Positions 1-8,398 of a stretch of 64,000 bases of DNA are shown piece after piece. This DNA is from Agromyces albus (GTDB lineage: Bacteria > Actinomycetota > Actinomycetes > Actinomycetales > Microbacteriaceae): the NCBI RefSeq assembly GCF_030815405.1, contig NZ_JAUSWX010000001.1, positions 682,001 through 746,000 on the forward strand. The letters run 5' to 3'. The notes under the pieces are model-generated. The model saw only the letters and a program-made list of their open reading frames with translations. It ran no database searches and was not told where the DNA came from. The first letter of the stretch is position 1. Each line of letters starts with the position of its first letter. The position numbers and the translations under genes were made by a program.

Positions 1-59
1 CCCACCGCTATGTCGACACGGGCCGCAAGAAGGGCAATGTCGTGCTCCGCATCGCGTAG
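1..59 (+). CDS. C-terminal end of an MDR-family (zinc alcohol dehydrogenase-like) oxidoreductase, partial
   Basis: Only the last 18 codons are in the window, read from base 3 to the TAG at 57-59. The tail HRYVDTGRKKGNVVLRIA resembles the final strand of medium-chain dehydrogenase/reductase proteins, which often end in a T-G-x-K-x-G-N-V-V-L motif. The rest of the gene lies upstream, so substrate, zinc ligands and cofactor site cannot be seen. The family call is an inference from a very short segment. Confidence 0.5.
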   Translation, partial: HRYVDTGRKKGNVVLRIA

Positions 60-150
60 ACGGGGTCGGGCGGATATCCGCGGGATGTCCGCTTGGTAAC
101 AGTGCGGCTGCGACCTCGGCTTGTCGCCCCTGTTCCGTGCTGTACAGCAG

Positions 151-156
151 TAAAAT
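151..156 (+). promoter_or_regulatory. -10 box (TAAAAT) of a leaderless transcript
   Basis: TAAAAT ends 6 nt before the ATG at 163, and no Shine-Dalgarno sequence is visible. The spacing puts transcription start at or next to the A of the ATG. Confidence 0.5.
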
Positions 157-162
157 CTGAAA

Positions 163-699
163 ATGGAGCCACCGGGCAGCACCACCCTGGTCATGGTGGG
201 TGAAGAGACGACGAGCGCGATCCGTTCGCTCGAGCGGTTCGCCAACGTGCAGGCCGCCTCGTTCGCCGGCGAGTCCGATGCCGAGGTGGCGCGCTGGTCC
301 ATCTCCACGAGCGCCCCCTACGTGGTGCACGATCATGACCCGCTCGGCCACGTCGCCGCGGCCTGGGTCGAATTCTACGACGACCAGTCGACCTACGGTG
401 TGCTCGAGCTCGAGATCGAGCGGGCCGTCGAGGCCGCCGAACGGCACATGATCAGCGTGCCCGACTACTACGTGGTGCTGCACCCCGAGTCGCTGCCCAC
501 GACGTGGATGCACTGGTGGCTCGGCGTGCTCGCCGATGCGTCGCCGACCCGCGTCATCCCGTGGCCCGACGCCGACGACTCACTCGCGAGCCTCCTGCGC
601 CACCTGCCCACGGGGCGCCCGTGGCCCGAGGTCGAGTCCTGGCTGCCCGGCGTCGCCGGCAGCGTGCCCGACCGGATCGGCCTGCACGGGTCGCGGTAA
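163..699 (+). CDS. hypothetical protein (178 aa)
   Basis: I do not recognise a family. The 178-residue product is acidic, has no signal peptide or membrane segment, and carries a Trp/His-rich stretch near residues 112-122 (TTWMHWWLGVL). Codon use is strongly GC3, as in the neighbours, which supports a real gene. The ATG at 163 is preferred over an internal ATG at 193 because a TAAAAT box sits 6 nt upstream. It lies between the dehydrogenase tail and a convergent exported phosphatase-like gene. A cytosolic protein of unknown role is all that can be supported. Confidence 0.6.
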   Translation: MEPPGSTTLVMVGEETTSAIRSLERFANVQAASFAGESDAEVARWSISTSAPYVVHDHDPLGHVAAAWVEFYDDQSTYGVLELEIERAVEAAERHMISVPDYYVVLHPESLPTTWMHWWLGVLADASPTRVIPWPDADDSLASLLRHLPTGRPWPEVESWLPGVAGSVPDRIGLHGSR

Positions 700-716
700 G
701 ACTCCCGCCGCGGCGT

Positions 717-1970
717 TCAGCCGCGCACGCGCACGTCGACCCATACGAGCCGATGGTCGCTGCTCGGGAACGGGAAGTTGCCCGTGAGCGCTGAGAGCGG
801 GTCGGCCTGCACCGGCCAGAACACGCCGGCGTCGACGACGCGCAGGTCGCGTGAGGGCAGCACGTAGTCGGCGCGCAGGTTGCCCGGTGCCGGGTTGTCG
901 TTGAAGTCGGCGGTGTCGTAGCGCGGGTCGCCCTCGTGCGCGGGGTTCGCGCCGCCCTGCAGCAGTGCCGTTTCGACGGCGCCATCCGACGTCGGCAGCG
1001 GGTCGGTGATGCGCGGATGCCCCAGCAGCTGGTCGATCGCGGCATCCACCGAGTCGCCATCGAGCGGGTCGGCGTTCTGGTCGCCGAGGATCACGAACGA
1101 CTCACCCGGCTTCAGCCCACCGCTGCCGCCCGCGTCATCCGTGATGTACCGGGAGGTCTCGCCGGGCGTGACGTAGTCGGCCCAGAAGCGGATCTCGTCG
1201 TGGTTGCGCAGACCGTTGCGGTCTTCGGCGCCGTCGAAGGTGGGCGGGGTCGGGTGCGAGGCGAGCACGTGCACCGTGCTGCCGCCCACCTCGATGGGCA
1301 CGTCCCAGTGCGACTTGCTCGAGAGGCGCATCACCTCGAGCTCCTCGGCGGAGTACCAGTCGGCAGGCGCCGGCGTCGCCGGGTCGTCGGGCAGGAGCGC
1401 GCCGGGCATGTCCTTCCAGAGGAAGCTCTGGAACGTGCGCACCTCGGAGGTCTCGATCGGGTGCTTCGAGAGCACCGCCATGCCGTACTGGCCCTCGAAC
1501 ACGCCGAAGCCGAAGGCGTCGTCGCCCCCGCCGATCACGCCGTTGTTGTTGAGGTCGAAGCTGCTCGGAATGCCCGTGTTCGACGGCGCCACGTAGGCGT
1601 AGGGGTACTCGACCGGGTCGGCGCCGCCTTGCGACACCTCGAGGTAGTTGTCGCGGAACAGGTCGGCCGCGAGCCCGTCGGGCACGTAGTCGAACTCATT
1701 GAGCAGCACGATGTCGGGGTTCGCGCGCTGGATGATCTCGGCGACCGTCTTCGCCTGCGCGTCGGTGCCCGTGCTGAGGTCGGCGATGAGCTGGCCCGGG
1801 GCGTTGCGATTGAGCGAGAGGTTGTACGTCGCGACGCGCAGGTCGGTCGTGCCGCGCTCGTCCGCGCTCCTGGCGGCGGTGGCAGCGGCGGCGGTGGTGC
1901 CGAAGGTCGCGGTCGCGAGGGCGCCGACGACGACGGCGATCACGGCGGTGGCGGGGCGTCTCCTGGACAT
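717..1970 (-). CDS. secreted endonuclease/exonuclease/phosphatase family protein
   Basis: The 417-aa product begins with a typical Sec signal peptide (MSRRRPAT, then a hydrophobic Ala/Val core, then a small-residue cleavage region near residue 30). The mature part has the EEP fold landmarks: R-V-A-T-Y-N-L-S at the first strand, L-L-N-E-F-D with the metal-binding Glu, G-D-Q-N-A-D with the catalytic Asp/Asn, and a C-terminal S-S-D-H-R-L-V with the catalytic His. Known members cleave phosphodiesters or phosphomonoesters in DNA, lipids or nucleotides; the substrate is unknown. AAGGAGAG lies just upstream of the ATG at 1970, so the longer in-frame extension to 2012 is unlikely. It converges with the 163-699 gene. 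Confidence 0.85.
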   Translation of the reverse strand: MSRRRPATAVIAVVVGALATATFGTTAAAATAARSADERGTTDLRVATYNLSLNRNAPGQLIADLSTGTDAQAKTVAEIIQRANPDIVLLNEFDYVPDGLAADLFRDNYLEVSQGGADPVEYPYAYVAPSNTGIPSSFDLNNNGVIGGGDDAFGFGVFEGQYGMAVLSKHPIETSEVRTFQSFLWKDMPGALLPDDPATPAPADWYSAEELEVMRLSSKSHWDVPIEVGGSTVHVLASHPTPPTFDGAEDRNGLRNHDEIRFWADYVTPGETSRYITDDAGGSGGLKPGESFVILGDQNADPLDGDSVDAAIDQLLGHPRITDPLPTSDGAVETALLQGGANPAHEGDPRYDTADFNDNPAPGNLRADYVLPSRDLRVVDAGVFWPVQADPLSALTGNFPFPSSDHRLVWVDVRVRG

Positions 1971-2103
1971 GCGCTCTCCTTCGTTGGCGGCTCGAACGAC
2001 CGACGTGTCCAAGTTAGGGGTGCCGGGTGACGTTGGGAAGAACTGCAGGTGACCGGATGCCGGTTGCCGGATGCCGCGGATGATCCGTCCAGCTCAGGCG
2101 CTC

Positions 2104-2109
2104 TAGGCT
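2104..2109 (+). promoter_or_regulatory. -10 box (TAGGCT) of a leaderless transcript
   Basis: TAGGCT ends 7 nt before the ATG at 2117. No convincing -35 box or Shine-Dalgarno sequence is seen. Confidence 0.5.
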
Positions 2110-2116
2110 GGAGCGC

Positions 2117-2731
2117 ATGGTGCTTTCTCTCATCCGCCACGGACAGACCGACTGGAACCTCGCGGGTCGCATGCAGGGTCGCACCGACATCCCGCTCAAC
2201 GCCACCGGTCGGGAGCAGGCGCGGGCCGCTGCAGCGCTGCTCGGCGACCACGAGTGGGCCGCTGTCGTGAGCTCGCCGCTCGGGCGCGCTCGCGAGACCG
2301 CGCAGATCATCGGCCAACACCTGGGCGTGCCGTTCGGCGAGACCTACGACGAGCTCACCGAGCAGGACTTCGGCGTCGCCGAGGGCACGCTCGTGTCCGA
2401 GCTCGACGCGCGCTGGCCGAACCGCGACTTCGAGGGCATGGAGCTCGACGAGGAGGTCGGGCCTCGCGGCATCCGCGGCCTCGAGCGGATCGTGCTCGAC
2501 CACGACGGCGGGAACGTGCTCATCGTCGCCCATGGCACGCTCATCAGGCACACGCTCGCCACGATCACCGGCCACGAGCCGCGGCACTACCCGAAGCTCG
2601 AGAATGCCTCATCGTCGCTCGTCGAACGCGGTGACGTGGGATGGAACGTGCGCTCGATCGCCGGCGTGGACTTCGCCGACGTGCTCCGCGGCATCGAGGA
2701 GCGCGCAACGGAGCTTCGGCTCGCGAGCTGA
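2117..2731 (+). CDS. histidine phosphatase family protein (phosphoglycerate mutase-like)
   Basis: The 204-aa product has the full branch 1 histidine phosphatase signature: L-I-R-H-G-Q-T-D-W-N at residues 5-14 with the phospho-accepting His8, S-S-P-L-G-R-A-R-E-T-A with the second Arg, an acid residue in L-T-E-Q-D-F-G, and V-A-H-G with the second catalytic His near residue 141. The family includes cofactor-dependent mutases and broad phosphatases such as CobC and acid phosphatases. The short length favours a phosphatase over glycolytic mutase. It is monocistronic, convergent with the HxlR gene 4 nt away, and its start fits a leaderless mRNA. Confidence 0.9.
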   Translation: MVLSLIRHGQTDWNLAGRMQGRTDIPLNATGREQARAAAALLGDHEWAAVVSSPLGRARETAQIIGQHLGVPFGETYDELTEQDFGVAEGTLVSELDARWPNRDFEGMELDEEVGPRGIRGLERIVLDHDGGNVLIVAHGTLIRHTLATITGHEPRHYPKLENASSSLVERGDVGWNVRSIAGVDFADVLRGIEERATELRLAS

Positions 2732-2735
2732 CCCG

Positions 2736-3098
2736 CTACGACCCCGAGAGCGCCGTAGCCGAGGCCCGCTCCGACTCCCAGCGAGCGCCCCACGAGACGA
2801 GCGCCTGCAGCGCCTCCATGAGCTCGCGGCCACGCTCGGTGAGCTCGTAGCGCACCTGCACGGGCGTCGTGGGGATGACCGACCTCGTGATGAGGTCGGC
2901 ATCCGTCAATTGCTTCAACCGCGCCGTGAGCAAGCGGCCTGAGAGGCCCGGAACCAGCTCGAGCACCTCTGAGAAGCGCGTCGCGCCGCGCGCGAGCGCG
3001 AGCAGGATTCCCGAGCTCCATCGCTGGCCGACGAGCTCGAGCGAGCCCTGGAAGCGGCGGCAGGCCGCGTCGTCGATGTGTTCCCATGTCCCAACCAC
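2736..3098 (-). CDS. HxlR family winged-helix transcriptional regulator
   Basis: The 120-aa product matches HxlR/MarR-like regulators. It has C14 near the N-terminus (D-D-A-A-C-R-R-F), the helix pair L-V-G-Q-R-W-S-S-G-I-L-L-A-L, R-F-S-E-V-L-E-L-V-P-G-L-S-G-R-L-L-T with the recognition helix, and the wing Y-E-L-T-E-R-G-R-E-L. HxlR proteins bind DNA as dimers and often sense oxidants or electrophiles through the N-terminal Cys. The GTG start at 3098 is supported by a TACCAT box 6 nt upstream. It is divergent from the flavin oxidoreductase at 3164, with an inverted-repeat operator between them, so it probably controls that gene and itself. Confidence 0.9.
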   Translation of the reverse strand: MVGTWEHIDDAACRRFQGSLELVGQRWSSGILLALARGATRFSEVLELVPGLSGRLLTARLKQLTDADLITRSVIPTTPVQVRYELTERGRELMEALQALVSWGARWESERASATALSGS

Positions 3099-3120
3099 TT
3101 ACCAATGGTAACTCGGTTAC
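3097..3120. promoter_or_regulatory. probable HxlR operator and divergent promoter
   Basis: The 65-bp divergent spacer holds two overlapping inverted repeats: TTACC-AAT-GGTAA (3099-3111) and GTAAC-TCG-GTTAC (3108-3120). The -10 box of the HxlR gene (TACCAT on the minus strand, 3105-3110) lies inside them, so binding would block autologous transcription. A 16-bp near-copy (14/16 identical) precedes the second HxlR gene at 6846-6861. Confidence 0.6.
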
Positions 3121-3163
3121 TGCGCCTTTGCGCCAGCCGCATGCGTCGATCGAGGATCGAACC

Positions 3164-5442
3164 ATGCCTGACTACGGCCATTCCCTGCAATTCGGAACCT
3201 TCATCACGCCGACCAACCAGTCGCCGCAGACTCCCGTGCAACTCGGGGTGCTGAGCGAACAGCTCGGCTACGACCTCGTGACGTTCCAGGATCACCCGTA
3301 CCAGCCTGGGTTCCTCGACACCTGGACGCTCCTCACGTGGGTTGCCGCGCGGACCGACCGCGTGCACTTCTCGGGCAACGTGCTCAACCTGCCGTTGCGG
3401 GCACCCGCCGTGCTCGCCCGATCGGCCGCGAGCCTCGACCTGCTCTCGGGCGGGCGGTTCGACCTCGGGCTCGGCGCCGGCGGATTCTGGGACGCCATCG
3501 GGGCGATGGGCGGGCACAAGCTCACTCCCGGCCAGGGCGTGCAGGCGCTCGATGAGGCGATCGACATCATCCGGGGCATCTGGGCGGTCGACGAGCGCAC
3601 TCCGCTGCGCGTGCCCGGCGAGTTCCATCACGTCGACGGGGCCAAGCGCGGCCCGATGCCCGCCCATTCCATCCCGATCTGGTGGGGGCGTACAAGCCAC
3701 GGATGCTTCGCCTCATCGGCCGGAAGGCCGACGGCTGGCTGCCGTCACTGCCGTACCTGCAGCCGGGCGACCTCGCGGCGGGCAATGCCACGATCGACGA
3801 TGCCGCTCGTGGGGCCGGCCGCGACCCGGGCGAGATCCGGCGCATGCTCAACATCGCCGGCTCGTTCAGCGCCCGCAATGGCGGCATCCTGAGAGGACCG
3901 GCCGACCAGTGGGTGCGTGAGCTGCTTCCGCTCGTGCTCGACGACGGCGTCGGCACCTTCGTGCTCATGGCCGATGACCCGGCGGTGATGCAGCAGTTCG
4001 CCGAGGAGGTCGCGCCCGCCCTTCGCGAAGCCGTGGCGACCGAGCGCGCCCGACGCGGAACGACCGAGCCGCAGCGTCGCACCAGCATCGCCCTCGCCCG
4101 GCGACGCGACGGCATCGACTACGACGGGCTGCCGGCTTCCCTCGCCTCGGCCGCGATCGAGCCTGGCGACTTCGGCTACGCCCGCGTGCGATCCACGTAT
4201 CTTCGCGGCGGTGCACCCGGGCTCGTGCTGCCCGTCCACGACACCGCGGAGGTCGTCGACGCGGTCCGCTTCGCGAGCGGGCAACCCGTGCCGCTCGCCG
4301 TACGCAGCGGCGGGCACGGCATCAGCGGCCGATCGACGAACGACGGCGGCATCGTCATCGACCTGTCGGCGATGAACTCGATCGAGATCCTCGACCCGGT
4401 GGCACGTCGAGTGCGGATCGAGCCGGGCGCGAGGTGGAAGGATGTCGCGGCCGCGCTGCAGCCGCACGGGTGGGCGCTGAGCTCGGGCGACTACGGAGGC
4501 GTCGGCGTCGGCGGACTCGCGACGGCCGGCGGCATCGGATGGCTCGTGCGCGAGCACGGCCTCACGATCGACCACGTGCGTGCCGTCGAGATCGTGCTCG
4601 CCGACGGCACCGTGGTGCATGCCTCCTCCGAGGAGAACGCCGAGCTGTTCTGGGCTGCGCGGGGCGCGGGCGCGAACTTCGGGATCGTGACGTCGTTCGA
4701 GTTCGAGGTCGACGAGATCGGCGACGTCGGCTGGGCGCAACTCGCCTTCGATGCATCCGACACCGCCGACTTCCTCGAGCGGTGGGGAAGCACGATCGAG
4801 AACGCACCGCGAGATGTCACGAGTTTCGTCATCCTCGGGGCACCACGCGGCGGCCGGTCGGTCGCGCAGATGATGGCGATGGTCGATTCGGACGACCCCG
4901 ACACGATCATCGAGCGGCTCCAGCCGTTCGCCGACGCCGGCCCGCTGCTCGACCAATCGGTGCAGCTCACCACCTACGCCGCGGCGATGGCCAACTCGCA
5001 GGACGCGCCGCACGAGGGGCAAGGCGAACCGAACGCCCGGTCGGCGCTCGTGGAGCACCTCACGCCCGAGTTCGCCGAAGCCGCCGCAGAGCTGCTCGCG
5101 AGCGGCGATGTGTACTTCTTCCAGGTCCGCTCGGTCGGCGGCGCGGTGAACGACGTGGCTCCGGATGCCTCTGCCTACGCGCATCGCGCCGCGAACTTCT
5201 CCGTCGCCGCGTTCGGCGCGAATCGCCATCGCCTCGATGCGGCGTGGGACCGGCTCCGCTCGCACTCCACCGGCCTGTACCTGAGCTTCGAGTCGGACGA
5301 CCGGCCGGAGCGCATCGACGACGCGTTCCCGCCCGCGACCCTCGCGCGACTGCGCGAGCTGAAGGTGCAACTCGACCCCGAGAACCTCTTCCGCGACAAC
5401 TTCAGCGTCGCGCTCGGCGAGTCGACCGCGGTCACCGGCTGA
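3164..5442 (+). pseudogene. LLM-class flavin oxidoreductase fused to a BBE-type FAD oxidoreductase, frameshifted
   Basis: The first part (from ATG 3164, start preceded by AGGA) is a bacterial luciferase-like F420/FMN oxidoreductase: F-G-T-F-I-T-P near the N-terminus and G-G-R-F-D-L-G-L-G-A-G. The frame breaks in the G-run around 3681-3687: restoring one G gives I-W-V-G-A-Y-K-P-R-M-L, continuing the LLM fold. The same frame then runs into a complete berberine-bridge-type FAD domain with R-S-G-G-H-G-I-S-G-R-S (the usual FAD-linking His), G-G-L-A-T-A-G-G-I-G-W, and a C-terminal D-P-E-N-L-F-R-D-N. Restored length is about 759 aa. Two flavoenzymes in one chain is unusual. It may be a true pseudogene or a one-base assembly error; substrate unknown. 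Confidence 0.8.
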
Positions 5443-5445
5443 ACG

Positions 5446-6408
5446 TCAAGAAATGTCGACGGCCGCCGCTCGGGCGTAGCGATCGGAGTACGTGAGGAGC
5501 AACGGGCGAAGCGCATCCGGCGACTCGACCGTGAAGTCCATGCCGAGCATGCCGATGTAGGCGGCGATCGTGTCGAGGCTGTCGGCTCCCGTGACGAGCA
5601 CCGACGTCTCGGCGTCGATCGACTCGACGACGCCGACGGCGGGATTGATACGGGCGAGCACGGCCTCGGCGGGCGCGTCGATGCGGAGGCGCGCGTGCAC
5701 CTTCCAGCCGCTCGCCGCGATCGAGCGCATCGCGAACGCGGTGTAGTCGTCGCCGGGCAGTGGCACGGGCGAGAAGCGTCGGCGAGTCGGCATCCGCGGC
5801 TCCATCCAGTCGGCGCGGAAGGTCTCCCACGTGTTCGCCGACGGGTCGCGAGCCACGAGGTACCAGCGGCGCTGCCAGCTCAGCAGGCGATACGGCTCGA
5901 CGAGGCGCGCCGTGTCGTCGTAGTCGAAGCGCAGCCATTCGACGTCGCGGATGGCGCCGGCGATCGCGCTCAGCACGGCGGGGTCGACCTCGGGGTCGGG
6001 GGCATCCGTGCCGGTGTTCTCGGGCGCATGCTCGGTGGTCGACGAAAGGGCCGTCACCATGGGCTTGAGTCGCGACGGCAGCACGTGCTCGAGTTTCGCG
6101 AGGGCGCGGGCGCTCGACTCCTCGATGCCGATGATGCCTCTGGCGGCGCGCAGCCCGATCGCGACCGCGACCGCCTCCTCGTCGTCGAGGAGGAGGGGCG
6201 GCAGCTTGCCGCCGGCGCCGAGGCGGTATCCGCCCGCGGCGCCGCGCGTGGCGTCGACGGGGTAGTCGAGCTGCCGAAGGCGGTCGATGTCGTTCCGGAT
6301 GGTGCGGGGCGAGACGCCGAGGCGAGCCGCGAGCTCGGTGCCCGACCAGTCGGGCCGCGACTGGAACAACGAAAGCAGGGCGAGCAGGCGCGCGGCGGTA
6401 TCGGCCAT
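5446..6408 (-). CDS. WYL-domain transcriptional regulator (YafY-like)
   Basis: The 320-aa product has an N-terminal HTH (residues 1-60: L-S-L-F-Q, then G-T-E-L-A-A-R-L-G-V-S-P-R-T-I-R-N-D-I-D-R-L-R) followed by G-G-Y-R-L-G-A-G and a C-terminal WYL region containing E-P-Y-R-L-L-S-W-Q-R-R-W-Y-L-V-A-R-D. WYL proteins sense small ligands or nucleic acids and regulate nearby or stress genes. The start lies 2 nt after the stop of the HxlR gene, so the two regulators are cotranscribed and probably translationally coupled. It converges with the flavoenzyme gene (3 nt gap). Confidence 0.9.
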   Translation of the reverse strand: MADTAARLLALLSLFQSRPDWSGTELAARLGVSPRTIRNDIDRLRQLDYPVDATRGAAGGYRLGAGGKLPPLLLDDEEAVAVAIGLRAARGIIGIEESSARALAKLEHVLPSRLKPMVTALSSTTEHAPENTGTDAPDPEVDPAVLSAIAGAIRDVEWLRFDYDDTARLVEPYRLLSWQRRWYLVARDPSANTWETFRADWMEPRMPTRRRFSPVPLPGDDYTAFAMRSIAASGWKVHARLRIDAPAEAVLARINPAVGVVESIDAETSVLVTGADSLDTIAAYIGMLGMDFTVESPDALRPLLLTYSDRYARAAAVDIS

Positions 6409-6410
6409 CG

Positions 6411-6845
6411 CTAGGCCTCGGCCGACACCTTGGCGGAGTCGTACCGATTGCGCGCCTCGATGATGCGCTCCTGGTGACCTTCAGTCCACTCCACGAGTGC
6501 CTGCACTGTGCTGCCGAGCGATTCGCCGAGCTCGGTGAGGGCGTAGTCGACGCGTGGCGGCACGACCGGGAAGACCGTTCGCGAGATCAGGCCGTCGCGT
6601 TCGAGGTGGCGCAGGGTCACCGCGAGCATCCGCTGGCTCACGCCGTCGACGCGCCGGCGCAGCTCGGAGAACCGCAGTGGGCGCTCGGCGAGCAGGGCGA
6701 GTACGAGCAGCGACCACTTGTCGGCGATGCGATCGAGGATCTGCCGCACCTCGCAGTCTTCACGCGTGTCCCATTGGTGTGCATCGCTCCAGGCGCTGAC
6801 GGTGCCTTCGGGGTAACCGAGTGACGTTGAAGTGCCTTCTTCCAT
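6411..6845 (-). CDS. HxlR family winged-helix transcriptional regulator
   Basis: The 144-aa product has the HxlR pattern: R-E-D-C-E-V-R-Q-I-L-D-R-I-A-D-K-W-S-L-L-V-L-A with the conserved Cys, L-R-F-S-E-L-R-R-R-V-D-G-V-S-Q-R-M-L as recognition helix, and Y-A-L-T-E-L-G-E-S-L in the wing. ATG 6845 is chosen; an upstream TTG at 6854 would add three residues but overlaps the operator. The gene leads an operon with the WYL regulator and is divergent from the MFS gene at 6926. The operator between them resembles that of the first HxlR gene, so the two regulators may cross-talk. Confidence 0.9.
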   Translation of the reverse strand: MEEGTSTSLGYPEGTVSAWSDAHQWDTREDCEVRQILDRIADKWSLLVLALLAERPLRFSELRRRVDGVSQRMLAVTLRHLERDGLISRTVFPVVPPRVDYALTELGESLGSTVQALVEWTEGHQERIIEARNRYDSAKVSAEA

Positions 6846-6880
6846 ACTTCCCAATGGTGACCCAAGATGGGGTCAGTTAC
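6846..6880. promoter_or_regulatory. probable HxlR operator upstream of the MFS gene
   Basis: ACTTCCCAATGGTGAC at 6846-6861 matches 14 of 16 bases of the site at 3097-3112. It is followed by an inverted repeat TGACCC (6858-6863) / GGGTCA (6870-6875) and by GTTAC at 6876-6880, also present at the first site (3116-3120). Confidence 0.55.
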
Positions 6881-6925
6881 AAGAGAGAACCACGAGTATC
6901 CGTCAGTCGACCTGGGAGTGCGAAC

Positions 6926-8336
6926 GTGTCTGTCGAGATCGAAGCCCGCCCGAGCACCGCGATCACAGGGCGTGCCCTCGCGGTGCTCCTCGTGATGTGC
7001 GGCGCGATCTTCCTGGAGGGCATCGACATCGGCATGTTCAACGTGGCCCTGCCGTCGATCCGCGCCGATCTGCCCATGGGAACCGGCGAGCTGCAGTGGA
7101 TCATCAGCGCATACATCCTCGGCTACGGCGGATTCGTGCTGCTCGGCGGCCGCGCGGCGGACCTCTTCGGGCGGCGCCGGGTCTTCCTCATCGCACTCAC
7201 GGTCTTCCTCGCGTTCACGGGTCTCGGGGCGCTCGCCACCGATCCCTGGATGCTCATCGTCGCGCGCGCCGCGACGGGAGTGGCGGCCGCCTTCATGGCT
7301 CCCGCGGGCCTGCCGATCATCACGACGACGTTCACCGGCGCAACTCGCGACCGCGCGGTGCTCATCTACTCGGGCGTCGGCGCCGGCGGGTTCTCGGTCG
7401 GGCTCGTCGCGGGCGGGCTGCTCACGACGTTCGGATGGCGCTGGGTCTTCATCGCGCCGCTCGTGGTCGCTGCCGCACTGCTCGCGATGTCGGTGCTGTT
7501 CCATCCCGCGCGCCGCGAACGCGCTCACGGCGCGCGGCCGCGGCCGACTCGACGTGCTCGGCGGGCTCACGGTGACGACGGCACTCGTCGTGCTCGTGGC
7601 CGGCATCGAGGGCGCACCGCACCGGCCGGTGCTCACGACCGTCGTCACCTTCGCGATCGGCGCGCTGCTGCTCGTGGCGTTCGTCGTCGTCGAGCGGCGC
7701 GCCGCCCAGCCGCTCGTGCGCTTCGGCATCTTCCGCCACACGAACCTCGTGCGGGCGAACCTCGGCGCTGCGCTCCTCGCGGCCGGCTTCTTGGGCTTCC
7801 AGTTCGTCGTCGCCCTCTACCTGCAGGAGGAACTCGGATGGTCGGTGCTCGAGACGTCGCTTGCGCTGCTCGTCTCCGGCATCGACGTCATCATCGCGCC
7901 GCTGTTCACTCCGCGACTCGTGGCCCGGTTCGGCACCCGGCGCGTGATCCTCGGCGGCCTCGCGCTCGCCGCGCTCGCCTACGCGCTCTTCCTGCCGGTG
8001 GCTCCCGATTGGACCTACGCGATGATGTTCCCGAGCTTCCTCGCGATCGGGCTCGCGTTCGCCTTCGCCTATGGCCCACTCACGATCGCGGCCACCGAAG
8101 ACGTCGAAGACGATGAGCAGGGGCTCGCCGGCGGGTTGCTCTACACGGGCTTCCAGTTCGGCGGCGCGATCGGGCTCGCGGTGGTCTCGGCGCTGCTCGT
8201 CGCGCTGGAGTCGACCGACGCCGACGGTATCGAGGCCTACCGTGGAGCACTGTTCGGCCCCCTCGGGTTCGCCATCGCCGCGGTCGCGATCGCAGCGGGA
8301 GGCGTGCTGCGGCGGAGGGCGGTCTCGCGAGTCTGA
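6926..8336 (+). pseudogene. MFS transporter, frameshifted
   Basis: The first frame (GTG 6926, preceded by GGGAG) encodes six membrane segments of a major facilitator with G-I-D-I-G-M-F-N-V-A-L-P-S-I in TM1 and G-R-A-A-D-L-F-G-R-R-R in the first cytoplasmic loop, typical of drug:H+ antiporters. Between about 7500 and 7545 the reading frame changes by one extra base, and the other frame continues with R-G-R-L-D-V-L-G-G-L, then the remaining membrane segments to 8336. Restored length is near 469 aa. It probably exports a toxic compound under the adjacent HxlR regulator. The break may be a sequencing error in a GC-rich run or real inactivation. Confidence 0.8.
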
Positions 8337-8385
8337 AGCGTGAAGAATCTCGCACATTAGGAATCGAACGTGCCTATATGCCTCG

Positions 8386-8391
8386 TACCGT
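8386..8391 (+). promoter_or_regulatory. -10 box (TACCGT) of a leaderless transcript
   Basis: TACCGT ends 7 nt before ATG 8399. This favours that start over the in-frame ATG at 8378. Confidence 0.45.
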
Positions 8392-8398
8392 CGAAGAC

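Noticed and set aside
936..2030. Long plus-strand open frame antisense to the phosphatase gene
   Set aside because: High GC makes long shadow frames; the Arg/Val/Gly-rich product has no domain and lies fully opposite a gene with signal peptide, motifs and ribosome-binding site.
6926..8336. Programmed frameshift in the MFS gene
   Set aside because: No slippery heptamer or downstream pseudoknot was recognised at 7500-7545, and the exact shift point cannot be fixed; an indel error or pseudogene is simpler.
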